In this document: piece by piece, positions 31,147 to 42,122 of the stretch
Position numbering within the stretch: position 1 is the first letter of the stretch
Layout: each line of letters starts with the position of its first letter
Source of the DNA: Flectonema sp. DT1601
Taxonomy: Eukaryota; Euglenozoa; Diplonemea; Diplonemida; Diplonemidae
Direction: 5' to 3'
Assembly (NCBI GenBank): GCA_964019425.1
Contig: OZ025816.1
Span: 682,001-746,000 of the forward strand
DNA: 64,000 nt
Translations under genes and position numbers: made by a program
The notes under the pieces: generated by a model
The model's input: only the letters and a program-made list of their open reading frames with translations
Databases searched by the model: none
What the model was told of the DNA's origin: nothing

Positions 31147-31565
31147 ATGGCCCAAAATACACCACAATGGCCCAAAATACACCTGAGTGGTCAAAGTACA
31201 CCGAACCTGACATAGCTTAGCATGGAGAGGATGCAGCAACTGAATTTCGTCTTATCCCAATCTGGGTGTAGCTTTGGGCGTCATCACAAGCGTCAGTCAT
31301 GAATCCCTAGAACAGTCGGCCTGCTTGCAAGGCTGGGTCACCTACGTAGAGACAGGTCTTCGCTACACGTGACGGAGACTTGATACGCAGAACACCTCAC
31401 TGAGCTCCCCTTTCGGAGTTTCTGTAACGCATCTTACAAGGATCCCATTACAACAAAAAGATTTCTAGTGTAGCGCAGCAGGAACGAGTACGCTGACAGA
31501 CCACGACAGGCTATGTCGATATATTTGGGACCATTTGCAATAAACAGAGGTGTATTTTGGGCCAT
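31147..31565. mobile_element. Small non-autonomous DNA transposon (MITE-like) with tandem left terminal repeats
   Basis: The left end ATGGCCCAAAATACACC (31147-31163) and the right end GGTGTATTTTGGGCCAT (31549-31565) are perfect 17-bp inverted repeats bounding 419 bp. At the left, the terminal repeat recurs exactly 20 bp later (31168-31183), and a degenerate third copy (TGGTCAAAGTACACC) starts another 20 bp on (31188-31202). The interior has no open frame of note and is less homopolymeric than its surroundings. A target duplication is not clear. No transposase family can be assigned. Confidence 0.75.
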
Positions 31566-31931
31566 CGTTCAAAAAACAACGAAAAGGAAAAAGAAAGAAG
31601 AACCAAGACAGAGTAAAGCGTGTAAGTAACCGCCACCCGAATGAATGGAACTAAGAAAGAACCTTATAGTTAACTGTACCTACTACATTAGAACGAGGTG
31701 ATTTTATTATTTCACACACAGTACATAATAATGTATAATGAAATGGATTGGTTGTGACCAACTGTTGTATTCATTAATATTTATCATACTCTACGTGAGT
31801 AGGGTAACTATTACTTAATACAACTCATAAAGTATATTCTTATACTTTATGAGATTCCTGTTCCCGAGGTAGTAATGTAACGTATGCAGGTAACTATAAT
31901 TAGAAACTACAGGGGAATCAAACAGCAAATA
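31566..31931. other. Intergenic spacer before SPT6
   Basis: No gene is seen. The sequence is AT-rich. An inverted pair around 31827-31850 (CATAAAGTATA/TATACTTTATG) forms a strong stem. Candidate AGs at 31888-31889 and 31911-31912 precede the SPT6 start, but they lack a good pyrimidine tract. Confidence 0.5.
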
Positions 31932-34900
31932 ATGGCTGACGGGGAGGCGGAAGCCCTGGCGGCAGAATTCGACGATTTTGAGTTTGCCGATGATAACGAG
32001 CCGGCAGAGGAAGCCGCTGATGGTGAAAAGAGAAAGAAACAAAATGAAGACAGTGATGACGATAATGAAGTAAAAAGATCAAAAGATGAAGACAGTGAAG
32101 AAGATGACGGCATCCAAAGAAGGAAAAGACGCGAGACTTCCGTATCTGAAGTAGATGACGATCCAGACTTTGACTTCACTCTCATCGACACTCCGTATGA
32201 TGAGGAAGATCCAAAATCTGTAAATGAAGCCTTCATGGCGATGTTCTTTCAAACTGCTTTACCAAAAGGAATTCAGAATACTATTATTGAAGAAGCGAAA
32301 GAGTTTAATGATAAACAAGCCGTGAGGAAATCAAAGAAGAAACTTCTAATGGAAGAGTCATCAGACGAAGACCGTTATGGAGATGACGAGGCAGCTGAGT
32401 TGGAGAGAACTGTAGCGATAGTTGAACACCAGCGAAAGCAACGGCGAGAACAGGAAGCAGAAAGAGAAGCCCGAAGAGCTGAAGAAGATGTTAAGTCAGA
32501 ACCAATGGAATCTGATGATGATGTTGTTCTAAGACAGATCTCTCGTCCACAGCGTGGTGCTGATGAGCTCAACGACGCTCGTAAATTCTTTGGAGCTGAA
32601 GGAGACGAAGCAGGTGACGAATATTTCTTATCAACTCAACAACAGGTTGCTCAAATAAAACCAAAAACTCAATTATCTTCTGTCATCCCACCTGAAGATA
32701 TGAAACGTCTCTATCTCCGACCTGAAGATAACATTATAATCAAGTCTGACCTACCTGAAAGAATGCAACTCCGACTCGATTCAGTTGGTTGGAGTCAAGA
32801 TGACCTTTACGAAAGGCTTTTTGAAGAAGGGTCTGGTTCAGTTCTGAGTCAAATGGCTAACTTTATTCACTCAGAGTCCTTTAGTACTACAAGGATAAGT
32901 CCAAAGATGATCATAACATCTCTCACTTGTATCTTTAAGTATGGAAACGAACCGAGTTTCGTTCAGCGATACTCCCTCCTTGGATCGGAAGAAACTTGGA
33001 CATTCGATGACTTATGGCTGGTATGGGAAGGTGCCTTTCACTTTATGGCATTATACAACAGAAGAGATGCTCTTAAACTTACTCTGTTACCAGTACAGGA
33101 ATGTTTTGAAGAATGTTTGTTTCCTGGAGTACTGACTGCAGGGTCTAAGTTTCCAAGTCCTAATATCGGAGTTCTCAATAGAATGTTAGAAAGAACGACT
33201 GAAGGATTAGAATCACTCGCATATGAAATGTTCTTAGTTTCCTTCGCTGAACTAACAACCAGAACAGCTCAAAACTCTTACACTTGGGAGCCTCACTACC
33301 TAACATGGATGGAACAATGGGTCACTCACTGGAGTGATGTATTCGAAGAGGCCTGTCGCAATCAACAAACTCAAAACCAATATCGAGTCCCAACAGTTTC
33401 TATCATCGACAACACATACGGAACAGCAATCACTACTACTAAAGCAAAAGCTCGCATTAGATCTATTCCTGTTCAGCTTCGTTCAAAAGGACTTTACAAG
33501 TTTGCTTTGAGACTGCTGCCTCATCCGAGTAAGTTGGCGTTTTATTTGACCGCCAGTCAGGATGCAGAACTAGTTCGAATTCTAACTTATAAAGAGCGAG
33601 TGTTTGAGAATGGTGAAGTAGATGAAGTTCCACTTGAAAACCCTCAAGACAGAGAACGTGTAGCAGCTATTCGTTCTCGAGCAAAGCTACTACCAGTTGA
33701 CAGCATGGAATCTCAATTCCAAAGATGGTGTGCTTCAGATAAACTACTTCTTGGATTAGACATGAATCCTCATTCATTAAGACTTGCTCTGATTGATATG
33801 ATGGGAGGGGCACTTGCTGCTGAGCCACGTTTCAAGCAAACTCTACTACAACTTATAATGGGAAAAGACAGCGACCACTCTGTTATGACTCTCGGAAGAC
33901 TTCGTGTTCAACCCAGCACTGATGGGTTTGGTTACTTCAAACAGGGTGGACAAAGTAGGATTGGATATCGTAACTTGTGTTTGAATAGTAGAAAGTTTAC
34001 AGTTGAACTTAAAGAAGAACTTTTAAAGTACGTAAACAACAATCTGATGGTTTGGTGGATAGAACTCGATGACCCAAACACCGTTAAACTGGCTCTTGAG
34101 GATGAATTTGCCAGAGGTGAAACATACACTGAATCGCAATCTATATCACAAGGATCAACATTACACTCTCAAAGACTTGGAGGTCAACATGAAGTCAACA
34201 GAATGAATATTAAGAGGGAGCAGATGGCTGAACGTTCTAAATTCACAGAATCGTGTGTTTGGTATCCAGCTGAACAAACGTTTTCACAATTCAAACACAA
34301 CATGAAATCTGATAAAGTTGATGTCTTAACTGATGTCTTACGAGATGCTCACAGAGGTGGTGCGATGGTTTCGACTTCACGACTTCCATTTGTTCCTCTC
34401 AACGATTGGTTCTTACCTGACACGGAAACTCCAGAAACAAAAGATTGGGTTGATTTCCGTGTTGAGATTATTAGAAATGCTGTTTGGGCCTGTCTCGATG
34501 AGATTGAATTAGCCATTTGGGACAAAATAACAAAGTCAGTCCACGCGAAAATTCTTTTAGATGCTGAGATGGGTCTGAGAAACATGGCTCTAAGAGCTGG
34601 ATACTCTTCATACAAACTTCGAATGGGTCTTCAAGGCGCAACAGGTGAACATGAAGAAGCCCAAAGACGAATGGAACTCGAAGACCAAATCCAACACGTC
34701 AGAAATGATGTTAACGATTATCAGTTAGACTCAACAACAACAACATTACCAGGACAATATCGAGTCTGTGGTGTAGTTTATGATGATGTTAGTAAGACAC
34801 ATACGATGTGTTTCCTTGATGAGTATGGTAACTATTTAGAGTCTTTCGAACTTCAACATTTAGTGATGACCGAAGAAGATGAACTCGTTAAGAGAAAACT

Positions 34901-37475
34901 TGAAGAAATGCAAGTCAGATTGCGTAAATGTCTTTTTACGCACAGACCTCAGGCGTGGGCAATCGGAATGACCGATGCGACTGATCTGAGAATTAAAGAA
35001 ATGCTTCAAAAGTTTGGTGTCGATTGGCAGACTATGATGAGTGACAAGGATGCCAAATATCTGCTGCCGCCGACATTACCGAAAGTTGAGTTTGTAGACT
35101 CAAGAATTGCAAGAGTGTGGGCGAGAACTAGAGCAGCGTCGATAGAGTTTAGAGATTTAGATGAAAGTAGAAAGCGTGCGATAAGTATCGGAAGAACACT
35201 TCGTAATCCTTTAGCAGCTTTAGCATCTCTCTTCACTGCTGACAAAGATGTGTTATCATTAGCCTTATCAGAAATGCAAGATTGTATCCCAAGCATAAAG
35301 TTACTCAGAACACTTGAACAACAAATGGTTTCTATCGTCTCCATTGTTGGTCTCGATATCAATTACCTTTGTAAGCAGAGTTCTCGCAGTGAACAGCACC
35401 TTTTACAATTCCTCCCCGGATTGGGACCTCGTAAAGCAACTAATCTACTTCGTAATATTTCGGGAAAAACAATTTTTCTTCAAAACAGAGATGAGCTTCG
35501 CCAAGCTCCGTTCAATCTGGGAGAATGCGTACATCGTAACATCAGCGGATTTACAAAAGTAAACCATCCGTTATTCGAAAAGGAGGGCAGCAATTTATTT
35601 TATGAAATGACACTCGATAGGACGAGAATCCATCCTATTTATTACGAAGTAGTCTACACTCTGATGTGCTCTATCTTAGTTGGTCTTGACGAACTGGATC
35701 CCTCAGCGATAGAGGATCTATCAGCAGATGACTACCATATCTTTATGAAAAAAAAGACGAACAAACTAATGATCGATTATTGGAATGCCGTTGAAAACGG
35801 AAAACCATCAGAGTCAAAACTAATGAGAATTAACTGGGATCATTTAAAGATGGAATGGGGGAATTCTTATCAAGATGTTGGTGACATTATTGGTGACGGA
35901 TTGATATCATCCATGTGTTGGAATGTTAAGATTCCTCACTTAGTTGAAATGATATATGATGAATTAATCTTCCCTTACGGAATAAGATATAGTCAAGGTG
36001 ATGACAATGATCTTCGTACCCTAGCGGAGTACCGTCCGTATACACAAGATGTTATATTCGATACTTTATCAAATGACGCTGCTCTTCAAAAAGGAGTTAT
36101 TCGAATCGCTACAGTTATGGATCAAACTCAAACAGGTCTACGTGCTCGTATCTCTGGATGTCCAGTTGTACGTGGGTTTATCGGAAAAGGTGATACCGTC
36201 CCAGGATCAACATACACAGAAGATGAATGGAAAATCTACAAACATCAATGGTTTCCTCGTGGATCACAGATTGAAGTGGTCGTGTCAGGTATTAGTAAAG
36301 AAAGATTCCAAGCTAGACTCAATGCTATGCCAGAAGTTCTAAAAGAAGCAAAGATGAAAGTTGATAAGACATTCCAAGACATGGAGAAAGCTCTCAAAAA
36401 GAGGGATCGCACCAGAAAAGAAGGCACCATCGCTGGAACAGAAACAGTCTCTCAAACTAATGAAACAATATCACAGACTGCTACTCAGACTCATCTCACA
36501 GAAACTAATACAGCAACATCTATCTCTATGGACGATATGGAAGTGGAACAACGACCAAACTTAATAACAATCAGCGGCCATCTAGTAAAAGGAAGAGAAC
36601 CAGAAGGAGGTTACTTAATGTCTCATCCTCTCTTTCGTCACAATATCTACTCCTCTAAGGAAGCTGAAGAACAACTAATGCTTCGCGACCAACAAGGTCG
36701 AGAGTTATATGGTGTTGGTGATGTTATAATAAGACCAAATATGAGAAATAGACAAAATAAATTCTGGTTAGCAATAAGATGTCCGATGATCTTAATGCAG
36801 AACGATGATGATATTTTGAACTTAGGAGATCGTGGAGATGAAGGAGGAAACAAAGTGTTTGAGCATGCGTCATTCATTCATGTTGACTTCGACTTGTTAA
36901 ATGGTGGACCAACCTGTAGAGTTACAGAACAGTCAAAGGGAACCTCGACAGATATTGACTTCGATGACGTTGATCATTTAATTCACGGTTATGCTAGATC
37001 ATTGGCTCAGAGAATCCAACAGCTTCGGGAACACAAAAACTTCGACCCTCGTCCGTATTCGATGGTAAAGAAATGGGTCTACCGAACAAACAAAGAACGA
37101 CTTCAAATTAAGAAAAACGGAGATGGAGACCAACACTTTACTCTCCCTTGGAAATATTGTAACGAACCTCCAAAGTTAGATCGTGATGGTAAGATGACGG
37201 TTTTCGCAACCAGGTTTCGTGCAATATTACCATTTCATGGAGGAACAAGGAAGTTCAGATTCCAACTTCACAGAGATGGGATAAAGTTATTGTCTGCTAT
37301 GGATGATCCAACTATCAGACTTCATAGTCAACTGTTAACTGATTTTAATGCTGTTGAGAGATGTATTATTCACTACTATGGTGTGTCTATGAAAGCGAGA
37401 AAGGCTACCCGAGTCCTCCCATCTCTCTCAGGAGGCCGCAGAGACTCAGCTCAGTTCTCTGCTCCCCGATACTGA
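31932..37475 (+). CDS. SPT6: Transcription elongation factor SPT6
   Basis: SPT6 is a histone chaperone that travels with RNA polymerase II and binds its phosphorylated linker. This protein has 1,847 residues with no intron. Order of parts: acidic N-terminus (1-100, EFDDFEFADD and Asp/Glu runs), the family hallmark DLPERMQLR (about 270), a death-like and helical core, a YqgF/RNase-H-like domain near 940 (VCGVVYDDVSKTHTMCFLDE), the helix-hairpin-helix FLPGLGPRKATNLLRNISG (about 1160), an S1-like domain (about 1410-1465), and the tandem SH2 region from about 1547 (HPLFRHNIYSSKEAEEQLM, GVGDVIIRPN). The SH2 arginine is kept, but the usual RPSSKG is RPNMRN. An upstream in-frame ATG (31884) would add 16 residues; 31932 is preferred for its acidic start. 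Confidence 0.95.
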   Translation: MADGEAEALAAEFDDFEFADDNEPAEEAADGEKRKKQNEDSDDDNEVKRSKDEDSEEDDGIQRRKRRETSVSEVDDDPDFDFTLIDTPYDEEDPKSVNEAFMAMFFQTALPKGIQNTIIEEAKEFNDKQAVRKSKKKLLMEESSDEDRYGDDEAAELERTVAIVEHQRKQRREQEAEREARRAEEDVKSEPMESDDDVVLRQISRPQRGADELNDARKFFGAEGDEAGDEYFLSTQQQVAQIKPKTQLSSVIPPEDMKRLYLRPEDNIIIKSDLPERMQLRLDSVGWSQDDLYERLFEEGSGSVLSQMANFIHSESFSTTRISPKMIITSLTCIFKYGNEPSFVQRYSLLGSEETWTFDDLWLVWEGAFHFMALYNRRDALKLTLLPVQECFEECLFPGVLTAGSKFPSPNIGVLNRMLERTTEGLESLAYEMFLVSFAELTTRTAQNSYTWEPHYLTWMEQWVTHWSDVFEEACRNQQTQNQYRVPTVSIIDNTYGTAITTTKAKARIRSIPVQLRSKGLYKFALRLLPHPSKLAFYLTASQDAELVRILTYKERVFENGEVDEVPLENPQDRERVAAIRSRAKLLPVDSMESQFQRWCASDKLLLGLDMNPHSLRLALIDMMGGALAAEPRFKQTLLQLIMGKDSDHSVMTLGRLRVQPSTDGFGYFKQGGQSRIGYRNLCLNSRKFTVELKEELLKYVNNNLMVWWIELDDPNTVKLALEDEFARGETYTESQSISQGSTLHSQRLGGQHEVNRMNIKREQMAERSKFTESCVWYPAEQTFSQFKHNMKSDKVDVLTDVLRDAHRGGAMVSTSRLPFVPLNDWFLPDTETPETKDWVDFRVEIIRNAVWACLDEIELAIWDKITKSVHAKILLDAEMGLRNMALRAGYSSYKLRMGLQGATGEHEEAQRRMELEDQIQHVRNDVNDYQLDSTTTTLPGQYRVCGVVYDDVSKTHTMCFLDEYGNYLESFELQHLVMTEEDELVKRKLEEMQVRLRKCLFTHRPQAWAIGMTDATDLRIKEMLQKFGVDWQTMMSDKDAKYLLPPTLPKVEFVDSRIARVWARTRAASIEFRDLDESRKRAISIGRTLRNPLAALASLFTADKDVLSLALSEMQDCIPSIKLLRTLEQQMVSIVSIVGLDINYLCKQSSRSEQHLLQFLPGLGPRKATNLLRNISGKTIFLQNRDELRQAPFNLGECVHRNISGFTKVNHPLFEKEGSNLFYEMTLDRTRIHPIYYEVVYTLMCSILVGLDELDPSAIEDLSADDYHIFMKKKTNKLMIDYWNAVENGKPSESKLMRINWDHLKMEWGNSYQDVGDIIGDGLISSMCWNVKIPHLVEMIYDELIFPYGIRYSQGDDNDLRTLAEYRPYTQDVIFDTLSNDAALQKGVIRIATVMDQTQTGLRARISGCPVVRGFIGKGDTVPGSTYTEDEWKIYKHQWFPRGSQIEVVVSGISKERFQARLNAMPEVLKEAKMKVDKTFQDMEKALKKRDRTRKEGTIAGTETVSQTNETISQTATQTHLTETNTATSISMDDMEVEQRPNLITISGHLVKGREPEGGYLMSHPLFRHNIYSSKEAEEQLMLRDQQGRELYGVGDVIIRPNMRNRQNKFWLAIRCPMILMQNDDDILNLGDRGDEGGNKVFEHASFIHVDFDLLNGGPTCRVTEQSKGTSTDIDFDDVDHLIHGYARSLAQRIQQLREHKNFDPRPYSMVKKWVYRTNKERLQIKKNGDGDQHFTLPWKYCNEPPKLDRDGKMTVFATRFRAILPFHGGTRKFRFQLHRDGIKLLSAMDDPTIRLHSQLLTDFNAVERCIIHYYGVSMKARKATRVLPSLSGGRRDSAQFSAPRY

Positions 37476-38112
37476 GAGGTACAGAGAGGTTATAATATGG
37501 TTCTCTTCGTCTGCTGTAATATAAAATAATTGGAACCTCTGTATCGTTCCTGCTCTTCAGGTTCTGCTTAGATGGTGACTGAGAAAACCAAACTTGTTGT
37601 TGTTGCTGAAGCTGGGCAAACAAACAACGAATACTTTTTAATAAAGTATTACCACCGTATGGTGGCTACCAGCTGTAATTTTCTGTACTTTCTGCATTTA
37701 TGTTCCAGTGTGTGAAACAAGTAGTTGCTTATCAATTCAGTGAGAACGTTTTCCCTGGTTCTTCACCCCCCTAGTGTGTTTAAAAAAAAAAAAAAAAAAA
37801 GAGAGCGATGGAGGGAGACTTGCCATTTTTTATTGCGTTCGCCAAAATTTCGCAGAAAAAAAAAAAAAAAAGGAAAATGAGGAAATGAAAAAAAACTTCA
37901 AAAGGAAAAAAAAAAAGAAGCATTCATGTAGTAAAATATGCATCACAAAGGTTATGCTTTTACTTATATCTGTTTATTCTCTATTTCGACAGTTTAACAA
38001 TAAATGTTTCCTAATGAAGTGTATTATGTTACTTTATGTAGTAGTTGTTTGTTCTTTCACTCGTTTACATTCTTCACCTCTTTCAGACAAATTAAGTTCC
38101 CTACTTCACATA
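37476..38112. other. Intergenic spacer with tandem hairpins
   Basis: No gene is seen. Two adjacent perfect hairpins lie at 37630-37650 (AATACTTT-TTAAT-AAAGTATT) and 37652-37665 (CCACC-GTAT-GGTGG), about 155 nt after the SPT6 stop. An earlier long-range pair AGAGGTT/AACCTCT flanks about 37485-37545. A runs follow. A strong pyrimidine tract ACATTCTTCACCTCTTTCAG ends at 38086, 26 nt before the next start. Confidence 0.6.
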
Positions 38113-39174
38113 ATGCCTGGATACAGAAACAACAAGAGAGGATCCAGAAAGGGAAAGGGAAAGGGACAATGGTGGGACGCCAGTCCAGCTCAGAAGGCTG
38201 AGATTCCAGGAATTGTTAAGGGAAAGTGTGTTGAATGCGGGAAGTTAATTCAACCTGGGGCAGTGCGATGCAGTTGCAAGCCTGCAAATGAGCCAAGAAC
38301 ACCTGAGAGCACCAGTAGTTCCATGAGCTGTATTAAAGAGAAGGAGAGTTATGTTATGCTAATGGAGAGTCTAGGTTCCGTAGTTAGCGTTAGTGGATCA
38401 GACGAGACGTCAAGTATCTGTTCCGTTGGTGAGCTATCCAAGAGTTCGTACGTGTCATTACCAAGGACTCCAAGATCAAAGTTACAGGGGATTCTAAATA
38501 AGTTATCTGATGTGAGATACACAGAAAACTATTTAACAATCAGAGAAATTATATTCAACGAAGACATCAGTCTTGTTGAAGTCGCATCCGTATTACTGAA
38601 TCACGTTATGAATACCAGACATGCACAAGAACTCTACGCAAAACTCGCATGTGACTTAGCAGTTGCAACAGCAGGACCAAGTGAGACAATGTTACAATCA
38701 CCTTTTAGAAGAGATCTACTCGGGTTGTTGCAGCAGAACTTTCAAATGTTACTACATGGTATTGAAGATGGTCGTCGACTGAGATGCCTCCTCACATACA
38801 TCGCATCCCTTTACAAGGTTACAATGGTCGGCACGCAGACGATGTATAAAATTATTGACTCCCTACTAAGTGAGGCTGAACTAAAGCCAAGTCCTGATTC
38901 ACTAGAATTAGAATTGACGATGATGGTAATGAAGATGGTTAGTGAATCTATTTCTATGAAGCCCCTTTTTAGAGATAATCTTCTTGATTGTTTTTCTAGA
39001 ATTGAATGTTTGAGCTATTCTCTGTGCCCAAGGCTTCACTTTTCTTGGGAAGAGCTTCGCCAACAACGTGACAGAGACCTGTTCCACTTTGCTAAGTCGG
39101 ACTCTACTCCTATGCCAACATCCTCGCCTGTTAGCGAGGATGGTGTTCCACCACCAAGATACTTCACGTTTTAA
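38113..39174 (+). CDS. MIF4G-domain protein (eIF4G-related) with Cys4 knuckle
   Basis: This protein of 353 residues starts at ATG 38113, just after an acceptor-like CAG; upstream codons are AT-rich leader. The N-terminus is basic and Gly/Lys-rich (GSRKGKGKGQWW). A C-x2-C...C-x-C cluster at about 38-54 (CVECGKLIQPGAVRCSC) may bind zinc. A Ser-rich linker leads to a MIF4G-type helical repeat domain at about 120-310, beginning with LQGILNKLSDVRYTENYLTI and continuing with VLLNHVMNTRHAQELYAKLA, similar to eIF4G and its regulators. No eIF4E-binding Y-x4-L-phi motif is obvious. The likely role is translation or mRNA metabolism. Confidence 0.8.
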   Translation: MPGYRNNKRGSRKGKGKGQWWDASPAQKAEIPGIVKGKCVECGKLIQPGAVRCSCKPANEPRTPESTSSSMSCIKEKESYVMLMESLGSVVSVSGSDETSSICSVGELSKSSYVSLPRTPRSKLQGILNKLSDVRYTENYLTIREIIFNEDISLVEVASVLLNHVMNTRHAQELYAKLACDLAVATAGPSETMLQSPFRRDLLGLLQQNFQMLLHGIEDGRRLRCLLTYIASLYKVTMVGTQTMYKIIDSLLSEAELKPSPDSLELELTMMVMKMVSESISMKPLFRDNLLDCFSRIECLSYSLCPRLHFSWEELRQQRDRDLFHFAKSDSTPMPTSSPVSEDGVPPPRYFTF

Positions 39175-39516
39175 AAAAAAAAAAATATAGAGAATTTTTT
39201 TGTGTAGGGAACGAAAACAATATGGGGAAAAAAAAAAAAAAAAAAAGAATAAAAAATTCTCACTCTTCGCTTCAATTACAAAAAAATAATAATTCCCAAA
39301 GACAACAACAACAACAAAAAAAAAAAAACTATTTGCCTTTATACTAAAACATTAATATTACTGCTGTCTTAACAGTATGTAAAACTAAAAAAAAAAAATG
39401 AAATTGTATAAATATCCATTTGCTGTTCCTGTTTTTCGAGACAGCTGTGGTCATTCTTTTTTTCTGCAACTCTCTTCCCCCTTTTCCCCCCCGTCCTTTT
39501 TTTTCTTTCAAAATAA

Positions 39517-39653
39517 AGCCTCTGGGTAAGGTGGAGGCTGGAAGTCGATCACTTCCAGCCAATACTATGAAACTACAATCTTCGCAATTGGGTCCTTACT
39601 GATGCGGGCTACCCAGACCCCTCGTAGTCATCAGTTTGTATTTTGCTAACTAA
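39517..39653 (+). ncRNA. Structured repeat family, copy A
   Basis: About 137 nt. It has a perfect 10-bp hairpin GGCTGGAAGT-CGATC-ACTTCCAGCC (39536-39560), then CAATCTTCGCAATTG, then GGTCCTTACTGATGCGGGC with TACCCAGACCCCTCGTA, ending TATTTTGCTAACTAA. It is about 88 percent identical by eye to copy B at 44379-44513. It is called a candidate ncRNA or short repeat because stems are kept between copies; transcription is not shown. Confidence 0.55.
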
Positions 39654-40656
39654 ACTAAACTAAAGTTTAATATGAAAAAAAAAAAAAAAAAATAATGATG
39701 AAGACCGTTATTAATCTTTGTTGTTGTTAATATAGACTTCATGTCAGATCAAAGTCAGGTTTGAGATGTTAGTAGTCGACAGTATCAGCCGCAAGATAGC
39801 ATCTGGTCAATAGTCGTATTGTGAAGCCATTACCTCATCCTCTCTCTTTCAATATTTTCTAAACCTATTTCCCCTATTTTTTTTTTCTCCATTGAGAAAC
39901 AACAACATTAGCCAAGCACATTCCACCACCCTTTCTATTCTCCCCCATCGTTTTTTTTTTTTTTTATTTTTTGTCGTTTTTTTTAAATATATTTTGTAAT
40001 TTCCTTAATCTGCGACTTCACGTTCAGTGTTTCGTTTCCGCTCTCTGCTATGTTTCTGAGGGACATCTTTTCGAGTCTCGTATTCATTATTTATTCCTTT
40101 GCTTATTTTCAACAATTTTTTTTTCATTTTCTTTCTGACGGGCAAACTGTAAGACTCTTTTGTGATTTCCCTGTTTTTTTTTTTCCCTCCACAAAAAAAT
40201 TAAGCAGACAAAAAAAAACAACGGGCATTTATTTATTTAAGCTTACGGTTCGTGTACAAGCAACAATTAATAGCGTGCGGTAGCCGATTCGCCTTCAACT
40301 CTTCTTTTTTTCCCCTTCTTGAAAAATTTTTTTTAAGTATTGAAACTGAATTTTTTTTTTCCTGAAGTTCTTTTTTGCAATTCACGCCCAAACACTAAAT
40401 AATGTTGTCAGGTTTACTGTCGTACAGGTAAACAGGCATGTTTGACCCCCCTCCTTTTTTTTTTTTTTTGTATTTCTAGCTGAAATGAAAAAAAAATGAA
40501 AACAAAAAAAAAAAAAATGTCGCAAAACAATAATTTTTTTTTCAATACCTTTCCCTGTTAACGTTTCTAGGTGATAAACCAGTTTTCATAGTTACAACTG
40601 ACTAGTTAATATTTTGGTTCACAATGACTCTGCACCAGGCTGATGATGTCTTGCTG

Positions 40657-40688
40657 ACTTAAAGTAGCTGGTAAAGAGCTACTTAGTC
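40657..40688 (+). other. Strong hairpin
   Basis: AAGTAGCT (40662-40669) and AGCTACTT (40677-40684) pair around GGTAAAG. Outer GACT/AGTC extends the stem. A second small hairpin GGAAG-AA-CTTCC follows near 40705-40720. Confidence 0.55.
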
Positions 40689-41819
40689 ATTCGATTATCC
40701 TTTAAGGAAGAACTTCCTCCGACTTTACTCCTGTCAATTATGGGAATCAAACGTTTTATCTATTTAAAAGTTTTCGATCATCCTTGGGATTGCATTTACT
40801 TTTTTAGTTTTCGTATAAAAGGAGATTTTGAGAAGGCATTAACCAACGAGTAGTTTATATTATGAGATGTGTAGTAAAAAATTTTTAAAATCATCTGAAC
40901 CAATTCGGCTACCAGATGCTTATTTCTTAGCTTCTCATTGCGTGATTGATGTTTCTCTCTCCGATTAAAACAAAGTTAGGCAATACTAGTTGTCGGCATG
41001 TGAGGAAGAGCTTCAGTGGTGATGAATCTAAAATAGTGGGAGAGGAAAAAAATAATAATAGAGAGCTTCTTCTGCTGTTTCAACTTCAGAAGATATTTTT
41101 TTTTTTTTTTTTTCCAGTGAAAACTTTCTTGTTACTTGTATTTCTTTTCTTGGTCTTTTTCTTATCTTATTTTGCGTCCAGCCTTTTTGTTTTTTATTAG
41201 TGCTTCTGAGTTGGTGACTACCTTCTCTATGTTACTTTTCAAGGTGCTCAAAGACGCTTATCTCGCCAACCAAAAAAAATCCTGGAGAACATTTGTTTAT
41301 TTTTATTTTATTTAAAACTTTTAGGCATTGTTTCGTCTTTCCACTTTAAAAAAAAAAAAAAAAAAAGAGGGATAGGAAGGGGGAGGAAGAATAAAATAAG
41401 GAAAATAAAGGTAGCTTCTTAAATTGATTACCCCCTTTTAGTCGCGATTGTTTCTTGTTCTGAAGAAGGTAAGAAATATGATTGTATCAAATGACTTACT
41501 ATTAGTAACTATTTCTAGCTATACGCCTCTATTCTGCTAAAGCTATCTAGCAAAGGGTAGATCAGGTTATTTAGTTTTCTAAAATAGTAAGAGGGTATGT
41601 GGGAGTTTAAGGCTACATTTCTTTTTTTCCTTTTTTTTTTTTTTTTTGGGTGTTCCCTTTTCTGAATTTTTTGAAGGCGTATTATTTTTTTGCTTCGCAG
41701 CTAGTCTTCGAAACAAAACAAACAAACTGCCTCTTCTTTTTATGACCAGATGTCAGCTGTAGTACCCTTGTTTCGTTAGGTTATTTTCATTCGCAAAAAG
41801 TACATCAAATACTGGGTAT

Positions 41820-41850
41820 GCAACGCTTGTCGGCTAGCATTAGGCGTTGC
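41820..41850 (+). other. Strong hairpin
   Basis: GCAACGC (41820-41826) and GCGTTGC (41844-41850) pair perfectly around a 17-nt loop containing CTAG. A second short stem GTCC/GGAC follows directly. Confidence 0.5.
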
Positions 41851-42086
41851 TTCGGTCCTGCCTTTGGACACTTTTTTTAGTGTATTTTATGCGCGTTACA
41901 TTGGGGAGAGATATATTAGCTGCACTGAGTCACTATTCCGCTTCTCACGGATATTTTAAATTTCTTTTTTCCTTTTTTTTTTAAAAAGGGGAATTGAATA
42001 CCAACACTCTTTCCTAAGTATAGTTTAAAGGATTTTGCGCACAATTCGTTTATTTCCTTTTTTTTTTTCGTTCCCCTCTCCATTTC

Positions 42087-42122
<36 letters not shown>

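Noticed and set aside
31884-31931. Upstream ATG extending SPT6 by 16 residues.
   Set aside because: The extension is not acidic like the SPT6 N-terminus and spans AG sites that could be splice acceptors. ATG 31932 is the better start, though this is not proven.
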